This document shows, in pieces, positions 47,207 to 56,453 of a stretch of DNA of 64,000 bases (within the stretch, counting starts at the first letter, position 1; the number at the start of each line of letters is the position of its first letter). Under the pieces are notes generated by a model. That model was not told the origin of the DNA and ran no database searches. It saw only the letters and a list, made by a program, of their open reading frames with translations. The stretch comes from Streptomyces microflavus (GTDB taxonomy: Bacteria; Actinomycetota; Actinomycetes; Streptomycetales; Streptomycetaceae). The stretch covers positions 1 through 64,000 of the forward strand of contig NZ_BMUG01000018.1 of the NCBI RefSeq assembly GCF_014650075.1, read 5' to 3'. Made by a program: the position numbers and the translations under genes.

Positions 47207-47225
47207 GCGGGAACAGCCCCTCAGG

Positions 47226-47315
47226 TGAAGCACCCCCACATCGGCGGGGAAGGCGTTGAGCTGTGCTCAGCCCCGCGCTCTCCAACTGGTACACCCCCAC
47301 GTCGGCGGGAAGCGG
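47226..47315 (-). CRISPR. Decayed two-repeat CRISPR remnant
   Basis: Two degenerate repeats begin at 47226 and 47287, exactly 61 bases apart, sharing ACACCCCC or GCACCCCC and ATCGGCGGG or GTCGGCGGG cores with array 1. A 32-base would-be spacer (47255-47286) lies between. Orientation equals that of array 1. Each repeat has about seven mismatches, so it is old and probably inactive. Confidence 0.7.
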
Positions 47316-47349
47316 TCGCGCCTGCGCACGGCGACTGCTTCCCACGAGG

Positions 47350-47520
47350 CTATCGGGAGAAGCCGTGGTACGCCTTCCCTGCCCCAGCCAGCAGCAGCAG
47401 GCACGATCCGGTGGTGGCCGGGTCGGGTCTCATGCTGATGACGATCACGATGATCGCGATCACCAGCACCCAGGGTGCCGGTGAAGCCCAGGACGCGGAT
47501 GCGGTTGGGACTCGGTTCAC
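47350..47520 (-). CDS. Putative 56-residue membrane protein, antisense in the cas locus
   Basis: The minus-strand frame from a GTG at 47520 reads through a strongly hydrophobic helix (APWVLVIAIIVIVISMRPDP) and a second short one (CLLLLAGAG) to KAYHGFSR and a stop at 47350. AGGAGA lies just before the GTG. The length is below normal gene-caller limits. It runs against the cas genes, between the remnant array and cse1. I recognise no family; it may be a real small protein, a relic or chance. Confidence 0.45.
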   Translation of the reverse strand: MNRVPTASASWASPAPWVLVIAIIVIVISMRPDPATTGSCLLLLAGAGKAYHGFSR

Positions 47521-47804
47521 GAGGTCTCCTCGGAGTCAACTCTGGTGTGATGAAGGGCAGTTCTAACGGACACCGCCCCCGGTGCGCAAGTTGATCAAGC
47601 CCCCCTCCTCTTACTCCACCCCTCTCTCCAACCTTCTGGGAATCCGTCACGCACATCCCCGGAAGGTGCTCTACTGATCGGCAGCACGGAACGGAGCCCC
47701 TGTGTCAGTGGTGGCTGCTTGAATGCGAAGCGTTACTCAGGCGGCGGTTCGCTGGGGCCTTGCCGTGCTGCTTCGCGCTGACCATGTTTGTGGAGGGGCT
47801 GTTG

Positions 47805-49391
47805 ATGTCTGGGGGGTTCGACCTGCGGGACGAGCCGTGGATTCCGGTGCGGCTGCTGACTGGGGAGTCGGCGCGGCTGGGACTGCGGCAGGTGTTCAAG
47901 CAGGCTCATGAGATCGAAGACCTGGAGTTGCCGGTGCCGCCGGCAGCGGCTGGGCTGATGCGGATCCTGGCAGCGATCACAGCCAGGATTGCCGCCGATG
48001 AAGACGGCCGTCTCGATGACCTTGACGTCGCCGAGAACGTCCAGGACTGGATCGTTCTGCGTCGGCGAGTCCTGCGGACGGGCCGATTCGATCCGGATGC
48101 CGTGGACAGCTACTTCGACAAGGGCGTGCCGTCAGGAAGGTTCGACCTGTTTGACCCGCAGAGGCCGTTCCTGCAGGATCCTCGGCTTCGAACCGAATGC
48201 GTGGACGCCAAGGGCGCGCCGAACCCGTCGGGTGTGAACAAGCTGGTGATGGGCCGGCCGACCGGCGTCAACGGAGCGGTCTTGTTCGGCCACTTCACCG
48301 ACACAGCTCCCGTCCCCGTGCCAGCCGCGGAGGCCGTCTGGCATCTGATCGCCCAGCTCTACTTCGGGCCGTCCGGCCAGTGCACTCCCCGGCGCATCAC
48401 CGAGGAACGGACCGGCAGTGGGGACGCGGCACCTCTGCGGAAGTCGGTCTCGTACTTCCCGTCGGGTAGTGATTTGTTCACCTCGTTGATCCTGACCGTG
48501 CCGAGGCTGCCGGACGAGGAACTCGACGAGGACGAGGACCTGTGCCCGTGGGAGGGCGAACTTCTTCACCCTCTAGAGCCTCGCATTCCAATGACGTGGC
48601 CGGGTCGGATGCTGACCGGCCGGTTCCGGCACGCCGTGCTGCTCGTTCCGTCCTCTGACGGCCGACAGGTGACGGACGCGTACATCACCTGGTCCACGCA
48701 CGCACCGGCCCCTGTGGTGCGTGACCCGTACCAGATCCTCGACCGGCGCAAGGACGGGAATTTTCAGCCCCGCGAGGCCGATGGTGCCCGCGCGCTGTGG
48801 CGTGACCTGGACGCCCTGTTGCTGAAGGACGACCGGCAGGACGCCCAGCGGCCGCCTGCCTTCGGCGCACTGCCCAAAACGCTGCTGCCCACTTTGCGGG
48901 TGCGGGCCTACGGTTTCGATCAGGACGGCCAGCAGAAGGACAGCGTCTGGTTCGCGTCGACGACTCCCCGGGTCCTGACCTGGCTTGAGGAGAACGACGA
49001 GGAGATGGCGCACCACATCAAGCGCTGTCACGCTTCCGCAGAAGAGGTGGGTGACCGGCTGGACTTCGCGGCCAGGGTCGCCTGGAAGATCGCCACGGAT
49101 TCCAACGTCGATCCCTCGCCGAAGGCGAAGGTCAAGCTCGACGCCCGCAAGCCCGGCCCGTGGGCCTCCGCCGCGCTGACACGGTTCTGGCCGAAAGCCG
49201 AGACCGAGTTCTGGCAGCTGACCAAGCCTGAGCGGCGGGTGGTCCGGCCCCGGGAGCCGTTCGTTCACGCCGCCCTGTCGGCGCTGGACGCAGCGATCGG
49301 CCCGTCCAGCCGGGCGGACATCAGAGTGGCGCGTGCCCGGCACCGCGCCCGCTCGATGCTCCTCGCGCTCCTGGGCCCCAAAACCGGCTGA
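47805..49391 (+). CDS. casA: Cascade large subunit Cse1/Cas8e
   Basis: A 528-residue type I-E large subunit (FDLRDEPWIPVRLLTGESAR near the N terminus; later GKLVMGRPTG-like loop NPSGVNKLVMGRPTGVNGAV and QLYFGPSGQCTPRRITEERT). It recognises the PAM and helps to recruit Cas3. GGAGGGG lies six bases before the ATG at 47805, so the longer frame from 47760 is rejected. It starts the Cascade operon; cas genes from here to cas2 are tightly packed. Confidence 0.95.
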   Translation: MSGGFDLRDEPWIPVRLLTGESARLGLRQVFKQAHEIEDLELPVPPAAAGLMRILAAITARIAADEDGRLDDLDVAENVQDWIVLRRRVLRTGRFDPDAVDSYFDKGVPSGRFDLFDPQRPFLQDPRLRTECVDAKGAPNPSGVNKLVMGRPTGVNGAVLFGHFTDTAPVPVPAAEAVWHLIAQLYFGPSGQCTPRRITEERTGSGDAAPLRKSVSYFPSGSDLFTSLILTVPRLPDEELDEDEDLCPWEGELLHPLEPRIPMTWPGRMLTGRFRHAVLLVPSSDGRQVTDAYITWSTHAPAPVVRDPYQILDRRKDGNFQPREADGARALWRDLDALLLKDDRQDAQRPPAFGALPKTLLPTLRVRAYGFDQDGQQKDSVWFASTTPRVLTWLEENDEEMAHHIKRCHASAEEVGDRLDFAARVAWKIATDSNVDPSPKAKVKLDARKPGPWASAALTRFWPKAETEFWQLTKPERRVVRPREPFVHAALSALDAAIGPSSRADIRVARARHRARSMLLALLGPKTG

Positions 49392-49465
49392 GCCGGCTCC
49401 GGCCATCCTGCACACGCTGACCGTCTGTCAGCGCTCTCACCCATTCCCCCTACCAGGGATGCCTC

Positions 49466-50077
49466 ATGACCGATTCCACGGCGGCCGCTGCGCCGCCGAA
49501 ACACGACAGATTCATCTCCTACATCCATGACCTCTGCCGGGACAACCGCACCCGTGCCGAGCTGCGCCGGGGCCTGGGCCTGCCGGTCGAACGGTGCAAC
49601 TACATGCACCGCTACCTCGTCCCCTGGCTCCACCAGCACGACGACATCAGTTACCCGGACACCCGCCGCGCCTACTACTCGGTGGCCTCGCTGATCGCGG
49701 CGCGCCCGCGCGCCGCCCGGCACACCGAGCCCGCGGACACATCGGCCACCTCCTGGTACCTGCGTCCGAATCTGGGGGCCGCGCTCGGCGAGGCTGTCCG
49801 GAGGGACGTCATGAAGGCGGGCACGGCCGAGAGCGCTCTGCACCTGATGTCCCGGCAGAGCAGCGACGCCGTTCACCGCGCGCTTCCCTCCCTGACCCGG
49901 CAGCTCCTGAGCGGTGGCACCGCGGTCGACTGGTCTGTCCTGCTGAAAGACCTGTCCTGGTGGACCCAGGACCGCGACGTCATTGCTACTCGCTGGCTCG
50001 ACCAGTACTTCCGCTGCTCCACGCCCTCTGGCGTCCCCGACACCACTACTACTCTTCCCGAGGAGAACGAGCGATGA
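49466..50077 (+). CDS. casB: Cascade small subunit Cse2/Cas11
   Basis: A 203-residue, helix-rich protein (FISYIHDLCRDNRTRAELRR, AYYSVASLIAARPRAARHTE, TRQLLSGGTAVDWSVLLKDL). Two copies normally sit in the belly of Cascade and stabilise crRNA and displaced DNA. It begins 75 bases after cse1 and overlaps cas7 by ATGA. The length and the WTQD/RWLDQYF C terminus match actinobacterial Cse2. Confidence 0.93.
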   Translation: MTDSTAAAAPPKHDRFISYIHDLCRDNRTRAELRRGLGLPVERCNYMHRYLVPWLHQHDDISYPDTRRAYYSVASLIAARPRAARHTEPADTSATSWYLRPNLGAALGEAVRRDVMKAGTAESALHLMSRQSSDAVHRALPSLTRQLLSGGTAVDWSVLLKDLSWWTQDRDVIATRWLDQYFRCSTPSGVPDTTTTLPEENER

Positions 50078-51237
50078 CCCTCTACCTGGACCTGAACGCG
50101 CTCCAGTCGGTGCCGGCCGCGAACCTGAACCGCGACGATCTTGGATCTCCGAAGCAGGTGCGTTATGGCAACGCGCTGCGGATCCGGGTCTCCAGCCAGT
50201 CCTGGAAGCGGCCCATCCGTCTCGGTGTGGAGAAGGACCTCGGGGAGAAGGCGGCCCGAACCCGCCTCGTCCCCGTGAAGGTGCAGCAGACGCTCGAGCG
50301 AGCGGGCTGGCCCACCGAGCTGGCCGCGTTCGCCGGCTCTCAGGTGGCGGTGAGCGCCGGAAAGAAGGGCATCGGACTGGAGGCCGCAGGTCACACCTCG
50401 GTGCTGTTGTTCCTGCCGGAGGCGGCCGTCGAGGAGCTCGCCACCGTGTGTGCCGAGCACCGCGAGGCCCTGGAGGCCGCCATGGAGAAGGCGGCGAGTG
50501 CCAAGAAGGGCGCCAAGGCCCCGCAGACGCTGCCCCCGAGCACGATCGAGGAGATCCTCAAGCGGCGCACCGCCTCCATCAGCCTGCTGGGACGCATGCT
50601 CGCCGAGCTGCCGGACGCCAATGTCGATGGTGCCGCTCAGGTCGCGCACGCCTTCACCACGCACGCGGCGGAGCCGCAGCGGGACTACTTCACCGCGGTC
50701 GACGACTGGCTGGGGGAATCCGAGACTGGTAGCGGGCACCTGGACACCGCCGAATTCGCCGCCGGCGTCTTCTACCGGTACGGGACCGTCAACGTCACCG
50801 ACCTGCTGAAGAACCTCGAGGGGGACGTCAAGGCCGCCCGCACCGTGCTGGGCTCGTTCGCCGAGCACTTCCTGATGTCACTGCCGCAGGCCAAGAAGAA
50901 CTCGACGGCTCCGCACACGCTGCCGGACCTCGCGTACCTGGCGGTGCGTGAGCACCGGCCGCTGTCGCTGGCCGCCGCGTTCGAAACCCCTGTGACCGCC
51001 GACCGGCAGGGAGGCTTCTCCAAGCCGTCCCGCCACGCGCTCGACACCTATACCGTCAACATCAACCGGCTCACCGGTGACCGTAACCGGCCCTTCCACG
51101 GGCACACGGTCATCGACCCGCAGGAGAACCCCAAGGGGCTCGGCACCGCCCACGAGTCCTACTACACGCTCGTGGAAGCAGCCGTCGAGGCCGCGATCAG
51201 CGCCGCCGACAGCACGGTCGTGGGAGCCCAGCAGTGA
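50074..51237 (+). CDS. casC: Cascade backbone subunit Cas7e (Cse4/CasC)
   Basis: A 387-residue RAMP-fold protein (YLDLNALQSVPAANLNRDDL, GNALRIRVSSQSWKRPIRLG, RVSSQSWKRP being the typical Cas7e stretch; later SKPSRHALDTYTVNINRLTG). Six copies coat the crRNA spacer. The ATG at 50074 overlaps the cse2 stop and is followed by the expected N terminus; the open frame upstream covers cse2 in another frame. GTGA overlaps with cas5. Confidence 0.95.
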   Translation: MTLYLDLNALQSVPAANLNRDDLGSPKQVRYGNALRIRVSSQSWKRPIRLGVEKDLGEKAARTRLVPVKVQQTLERAGWPTELAAFAGSQVAVSAGKKGIGLEAAGHTSVLLFLPEAAVEELATVCAEHREALEAAMEKAASAKKGAKAPQTLPPSTIEEILKRRTASISLLGRMLAELPDANVDGAAQVAHAFTTHAAEPQRDYFTAVDDWLGESETGSGHLDTAEFAAGVFYRYGTVNVTDLLKNLEGDVKAARTVLGSFAEHFLMSLPQAKKNSTAPHTLPDLAYLAVREHRPLSLAAAFETPVTADRQGGFSKPSRHALDTYTVNINRLTGDRNRPFHGHTVIDPQENPKGLGTAHESYYTLVEAAVEAAISAADSTVVGAQQ

Positions 51238-52010
51238 GTGGACTGCTCCTGAGGCTGGCCGGTCCCCTGCAGTCCTGGGGTGAACGCTCGGCGTTCACCC
51301 CTGTGCGGGAGACCGCCCTCTTCCCGACCCGTTCCGCGCTAATTGGAATGTTCGCCGCTGCCCAGGGCATCACCCGGGGCGACACGGCCGGCCTCAAGAA
51401 GTACGAGCAGGTGCGGCTGACGATGCGGGTCGACCGGCCGGGCACGCTGCTGGAGGATTACCACACCGTTGGCGGCGGCTTTCCCAAGGAACGCACTGCC
51501 GCCACCAGCGGCGGCAGCAACAAGGACGCGGCCGTCATCACCCGCCGCCAGTATCTGACCGACGCGGTCTTCGTCGTCGCCGTCACCGCCCCCGACGACC
51601 TGACGGCCCAGCTCGCGGCCGCCCTACGGCGCCCCTACTGGGCGCCGTACCTGGGCCGACGCTCCTGCCCGCCCGACGAGCCGTTCCTCCTGCGCCGACA
51701 CGTCGACGACCCCGAGAATGAGCTGCTGACCGGAGTACCTCTCACCTCTCCCGAACCCCGTGACGGTGCAGAACAATCGGTAGCGGTGCAGTTCCTCCGA
51801 GAGCGTGCACTTCCCGAAGGCGGTCCCGGCGCGGCCGCCGACGTCATCGACGTCAACGACATGCCGGTCAGCTTCGCCCCACACGGACGGGCCCATGCCA
51901 GCCGCCGTCTCTACCGCACCGTTGAGCCGGTGCACCGCTCTCTGGCAGGACCGCAGAAGAGCCTGCTCACGCGTCTGATCGACTACGCCCACGGCGAGGA
52001 ACACGCATGA
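51234..52010 (+). CDS. casD: Cascade subunit Cas5e
   Basis: A 258-residue RAMP protein with the characteristic opening LLLRLAGPLQSWGERSAFTP and RPTRSALIGM-type loop (LFPTRSALIGMFAAAQGI), plus YHTVGGGFPKERTA and RRQYLTDAVFVVAV. Cas5e caps the 5' handle of the crRNA. The GTG start overlaps cas7, and the stop overlaps cas6e by ATGA. Confidence 0.95.
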   Translation: MSGLLLRLAGPLQSWGERSAFTPVRETALFPTRSALIGMFAAAQGITRGDTAGLKKYEQVRLTMRVDRPGTLLEDYHTVGGGFPKERTAATSGGSNKDAAVITRRQYLTDAVFVVAVTAPDDLTAQLAAALRRPYWAPYLGRRSCPPDEPFLLRRHVDDPENELLTGVPLTSPEPRDGAEQSVAVQFLRERALPEGGPGAAADVIDVNDMPVSFAPHGRAHASRRLYRTVEPVHRSLAGPQKSLLTRLIDYAHGEEHA

Positions 52011-52657
52011 ACGACGAGCCGGTGATCGCCCGGATCCGCCTTAACCCGCACAGTCGTGACGTACAGCGGGATCTTCGCGACGCTACCGAAATGCACCGCA
52101 CGATGATGCGCATGGTGCCCGACGGCCTCGGCGAATCGCCCCGCAGCCATGTGGGCTTGCTCTACCGCATCGAGGAGACCGACACCACCAGCACCCTCCT
52201 CGTCCAAGCGAATCGCCTCGACCCCGTCCGTCTCCCCGCCGGGTACGGACAGGCGGACATCAAGAGCCTCACCCCTATGTTCACAGCCCTGCGGAAAGGG
52301 CTGGCCGTCCGCTACCGCATCGTCCTCAACCCCGCCAAGCGCGAGCGCCTCCCGCTCGAGGCAAAAGGCAAGCGAGGCCGGATCGTGCCACTGTCCGGGG
52401 CGGACGCCGACCAGTGGTGGCTACGCCGGGCGGCCGAATCGGGCCTGCACGTCCACGTCCTGACGCCCACCAACATGCCGCCGGTCTGCCCCCGCAGGCA
52501 GGATGCCGACGGCATGCGGCACAGCCTGATCCGCTACGACGGCACCGCAATCGTCACCGACCCCGACGCCCTCCACGAGGCCGTCCTGGCCGGCATCGGA
52601 CGCGGCAAACCGTACGGAGCCGGACTGCTCAGCCTGGCCCCCGCACCGGTCGCATGA
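52007..52657 (+). CDS. casE: CRISPR RNA endonuclease Cas6e
   Basis: A 216-residue RAMP nuclease that cuts the repeat hairpin to make crRNAs. The catalytic histidine candidate is His30 (ATEMHRTMMRM), equivalent to His20/His26 of characterised Cas6e proteins, and the C-terminal glycine-rich loop is GIGRGKPYGAGLLSLAP. A shorter gene than in E. coli by only a few residues. Overlaps cas5 and cas1. Confidence 0.95.
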   Translation: MNDEPVIARIRLNPHSRDVQRDLRDATEMHRTMMRMVPDGLGESPRSHVGLLYRIEETDTTSTLLVQANRLDPVRLPAGYGQADIKSLTPMFTALRKGLAVRYRIVLNPAKRERLPLEAKGKRGRIVPLSGADADQWWLRRAAESGLHVHVLTPTNMPPVCPRRQDADGMRHSLIRYDGTAIVTDPDALHEAVLAGIGRGKPYGAGLLSLAPAPVA

Positions 52658-53652
52658 GCGCCCCGAGAAGGGGAGGCGACGCCCGGCGGCGCCTCGCCTC
52701 ACCAACCCTCGCCATGCTGCCCCGCGTCGCCGACTCCCTGTCATTCCTCTACCTCGACATGGTCCGCGTGGTACAGGACGACACCGGAGTCTGCGCCCAG
52801 ATCCAGGTAGACGCCCAGCGCACCGACCTCGTCTACATCCCAACCGCGGCACTCTCCTGCCTCCTCCTCGGCCCGGGCGTCTCCATCACCACACCTGCCC
52901 TGAACACCCTGGCCCGCCACGGCACCAGCGTCGTCTCCGTCGGATCCGGCGGAGTACGTGCCTACGCGGGCATTCTCTCCGACTCCCTCACCACCCACTG
53001 GCTGGAACAGCAGGTCGCTTGCTGGTCCGACTCCGGACGACGCCTCGACGTCGCCGTCCGCATGTACCGCATGCGCTTCCAGGACGCCGACCTCCCCGAA
53101 GCCGTCACCCTCGACCAACTCCGCGGCCTCGAGGGCCAGCGGATGAAAGCCTTCTACAAGATCCTGGCCCAGCAGCACGGCATCGGCCGCTTCCGCCGCA
53201 ACTACCACCCCGACCAATGGGACTCACAGGACCCCGTCAACCTCGCCCTGTCCGCGGCCAGCGCCTGTCTCTACGGCATCGTCCACGCCGCACTGCTCGC
53301 GCTCGGACTCTCTCCCGCCCTCGGATTCGTCCATACCGGTAAGCAGCACTCCTTCGTCTACGACATCGCCGACCTCTACAAGGCCGAGACGACCCTCCCC
53401 CTGGCCTTCGCCCTCCACGATGCCGACAATCCCGAACAGGAAGCACGTCGCCGCTTCCGTGAAGACCTACGACTCCTCAAGCTCCTCCCGCGCATCGTCC
53501 GGGACGTTCAGAGCCTCCTGACGCCACGCTCCACGGATGCCACCGACGAAGACGAGCCACAGGAGAAGCGCGATGTCCAACTGGTCCACCTCTGGGACCC
53601 CAAGGTCGGCGCCCTGCCCGCGGGCGTCAACTACGCGGCCCGAGGTGAATGA
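52654..53652 (+). CDS. cas1: CRISPR integrase Cas1 (type I-E)
   Basis: A 332-residue adaptation nuclease/integrase. The metal ligands line up with E. coli Cas1 at a constant offset of 19: Glu160 (RGLEGQRMKAFY), His227 (GFVHTGKQHSFVYDIADLYK) and Asp240 (same stretch). The ATG at 52654 overlaps the cas6e stop, with a Cas1e-type N terminus (SLSFLYLDMVRVVQDDTGVC) after about 28 extra residues. Forms the spacer-integrating complex with Cas2. Confidence 0.96.
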   Translation: MSAPRRGGDARRRLASPTLAMLPRVADSLSFLYLDMVRVVQDDTGVCAQIQVDAQRTDLVYIPTAALSCLLLGPGVSITTPALNTLARHGTSVVSVGSGGVRAYAGILSDSLTTHWLEQQVACWSDSGRRLDVAVRMYRMRFQDADLPEAVTLDQLRGLEGQRMKAFYKILAQQHGIGRFRRNYHPDQWDSQDPVNLALSAASACLYGIVHAALLALGLSPALGFVHTGKQHSFVYDIADLYKAETTLPLAFALHDADNPEQEARRRFREDLRLLKLLPRIVRDVQSLLTPRSTDATDEDEPQEKRDVQLVHLWDPKVGALPAGVNYAARGE

Positions 53653-53969
53653 TGCCGTCCATGCTTGTGATAGCCACCACGGCCGTTCCTGATCACCTCC
53701 GCGGAGCACTCAGTCGTTGGACCAGTGAGGTCGTCCCCGGCATCTTCGTCGGGAGCGTCTCCGCCCGCGTCCGCGACCAACTCTGGCAAGCCGTCACCGA
53801 AACCGTGGGCAACGGAGCCGCCGTCCTCGTCCACCCCGCCCCCACGGAACAGGGCTACGCCATCCGAACCGCAGGCACCCGTCGCCGCGTACCCGCCGAC
53901 TTCGACGGGCTTACCCTGATCAGTATGACCGCGGCACCAAAGGCAAAGGAAATGCAAAGCCCTTCTTAA
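53649..53969 (+). CDS. cas2: CRISPR adaptation protein Cas2e
   Basis: A 106-residue type I-E Cas2 (MLVIATTAVPDHLRGALSRW, EVVPGIFVGSVSARVRDQLW, VGNGAAVLVHPAPTEQGYAI). It bridges two Cas1 dimers during spacer integration. The ATG overlaps the cas1 stop. The final codons (KAKEMQSPS, stop) lie inside the leader of array 2, so this coding end is also cis-acting DNA; the same nine-residue end is found inverted beside array 1. Confidence 0.95.
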   Translation: MMPSMLVIATTAVPDHLRGALSRWTSEVVPGIFVGSVSARVRDQLWQAVTETVGNGAAVLVHPAPTEQGYAIRTAGTRRRVPADFDGLTLISMTAAPKAKEMQSPS

Positions 53970-53985
53970 GGTGCAGGTCAGAAAG
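53940..53985 (+). promoter_or_regulatory. Leader of array 2, overlapping the cas2 3' end
   Basis: It begins GGCAAAGGAAATGCAAAGCC (53942) and ends GTGCAGGTCAGAAAG directly before the first repeat. Only about four bases in 45 differ from the inverted leader of array 1. Any array promoter must lie within or upstream of cas2. Confidence 0.85.
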
Positions 53986-56453
53986 GTCCTCCCCGCCGAC
54001 GCGGGGGTGATCCGTCGGAGGTGGCTGCCTGGTGCTTGATCATGGCGTCCTCCCCGCCGACGCGGGGGTGATCCGGTCCGGCAGGGCTTCCTGACCATGT
54101 CGCCGTCGTCCTCCCCGCCGACGCGGGGGTGATCCGGCGGTGCAGCTCGGCGTCATCGAGGAGGGCCAGTCCTCCCCGCCGACGCGGGGGTGATCCGGAG
54201 GTGTCCAGGGAGTCGGTCATGTCCTGAGAGTCCTCCCCGCCGACGCGGGGGTGATCCGGACGTCACCGCGGCCGATGCCGCGGTGAAGGCGTCCTCCCCG
54301 CCGACGCGGGGGTGATCCGGAGACACCGACGTGACGACCACGACGGCCAAGGTCCTCCCCGCCGACGCGGGGGTGATCCGTCCCAGACCGCCTGACCTGA
54401 AGGAGACCCGTGGTCCTCCCCGCCGACGCGGGGGTGATCCGGCGTGGGTCACCCAGGCCGAGAGGAAGAAGCTGTCCTCCCCGCCGACGCGGGGGTGATC
54501 CGCTTCCAGAGTGGGCCCGGCGTGGTGGTGAGACGTCCTCCCCGCCGACGCGGGGGTGATCCGAACGCGTGCGCGGCGGGGCTGCTGGCGTCGATGTCCT
54601 CCCCGCCGACGCGGGGGTGATCCGCGCTGATCGACCTGCGGGACATCTATGAGAACGTCCTCCCCGCCGACGCGGGGGTGATCCGCAGATCGAGTCCGGC
54701 GGCGACTACCGCGTCATGTCCTCCCCGCCGACGCGGGGGTGATCCGCCCGACGTGTTCGAGGCGGGGACCGTGCCCACGTCCTCCCCGCCGACGCGGGGG
54801 TGATCCGATCCCGGGCGTCGACGACATGAAGTCGATGCCGTCCTCCCCGCCGACGCGGGGGTGATCCGGCTGCGCTCGCAGAATTCCTTTGCTTGGCCGA
54901 GTCCTCCCCGCCGACGCGGGGGTGATCCGGAGGGGTCCGCGGGAATCAGCCGCGTCGCGAAGTCCTCCCCGCCGACGCGGGGGTGATCCGGACCGGCGGC
55001 CGGCGGAATCCCCGCCCGACGCGTCCTCCCCGCCGACGCGGGGGTGATCCGCTCGGCCTGGTCGTCGCGGGCTACATCGGCCGGTCCTCCCCGCCGACGC
55101 GGGGGTGATCCGTCCCCAGTTCCTCAGGGGGACTTCCTCTGGGGGTCCTCCCCGCCGACGCGGGGGTGATCCGGACCGGCGGCCGGCGGAATCCCCGCCC
55201 GACGCGTCCTCCCCGCCGACGCGGGGGTGATCCGCCCTGGGCGACGAGGTGGCCGAACTGGTGGTGGTCCTCCCCGCCGACGCGGGGGTGATCCGCACGC
55301 CGACTGGCTCGTCGACTCCGAACACACGTCCTCCCCGCCGACGCGGGGGTGATCCGCAAGTCATCCGCGCATCCGAGGCAATCCAGCAGTCCTCCCCGCC
55401 GACGCGGGGGTGATCCGTTCGCGCCCGATGTCCATCAGACTCCTCCGTAGTCCTCCCCGCCGACGCGGGGGTGATCCGATGTCGACCGGCTCGACGGCCG
55501 CCCAGTTGACGTCCTCCCCGCCGACGCGGGGGTGATCCTCGGCTGCGAGCTGGACGGGCCCGCCCTGAAGCGTCCTCCCCGCCGACGCGGGGGTGATCCG
55601 TAGGTGCCGCTGATGCCGCACCGGATACGCGTGTCCTCCCCGCCGACGCGGGGGTGATCCGTTGACCTTCCGCAGGTTGCCCATGCCGGCGGAGTCCTCC
55701 CCGCCGACGCGGGGGTGATCCGTGCGTGCACACCCCTGTTGTACCGCGGCCTACGTCCTCCCCGCCGACGCGGGGGTGATCCGATGACCGGCGGTCTGTC
55801 TATCGACTCACCTACGTCCTCCCCGCCGACGCGGGGGTGATCCGCCGTGAAACTCTCCCGCACCGTCGCCGCCAACGTCCTCCCCGCCGACGCGGGGGTG
55901 ATCCGACGTCCAGGGCCTCCCGGATGGGCTGGACCAGGTCCTCCCCGCCGACGCGGGGGTGATCCGGACTGCATTCCGCTGTGCGTCTCCCGCCACCGGT
56001 CCTCCCCGCCGACGCGGGGGTGATCCGTAACGCACCGTCCTCCCCGCGCCCGCCCTCTCGTCCTCCCCGCCGACGCGGGGTGATCCGACGACCCGCTCGT
56101 CGCCAAGTGCCGGGAAGGCGTCCTCCCCGCCGACGCGGGGGTGATCCGGTCCCCGAGCTGACCGAGTCGATGCTCGACCCGTCCTCCCCGCCGACGCGGG
56201 GGTGATCCGGTGCCGCTCCTCGTCCTCGACGACCTCGGCTCGTCCTCCCCGCCGACGCGGGGGTGATCCGGCAGCGTCCGGTGAGCAGAAGAAGGTCGCG
56301 GAGTCCTCCCCGCCGACGCGGGGGTGATCCGCGGCGATGAACCGCTTCGGGCGGACGACGACGGTCCTCCCCGCCGACGCGGGGGTGATCCGGGCACCTA
56401 CGACCAAGGAGGCTACCTACAGCCGTCCTCCCCGCCGACGCGGGGGTGATCCG
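53986..56453 (+). CRISPR. CRISPR array 2, type I-E, transcribed rightward
   Basis: Forty-one repeats of 29 bases (period 61, spacers of 32) from 53986 to 56453. The repeat begins GTCCTCCCC, carries the Cas6e hairpin CCCCGC-CGAC-GCGGGG and ends with the handle GTGATCCG, differing from array 1 by one base (A for T). The repeat at 56060 lacks one G, and the one at 55511 ends in T. One spacer is present twice (54991-55022 and 55174-55205). Unlike array 1, the far end is not decayed. Confidence 0.98.
54991..55205 (+). repeat. Duplicated spacer within array 2
   Basis: The 32-base spacers at 54991-55022 and 55174-55205 are identical (both start GACCGGCGGCC and end CCGCCCGACGC). Two different spacers lie between them. 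Confidence 0.95.

Noticed and set aside
53978..56407. Long minus-strand frames across array 2 (up to about 340 codons, one running on to 58067)
   Set aside because: Same artefact; the translation repeats SPPRRRGG and ITPASAGRT.
41632..56453. Shared or self-targeting spacers
   Set aside because: By eye I found no spacer common to both arrays and none matching genes in the window; a proper alignment against the genome and phages would be needed to be sure.
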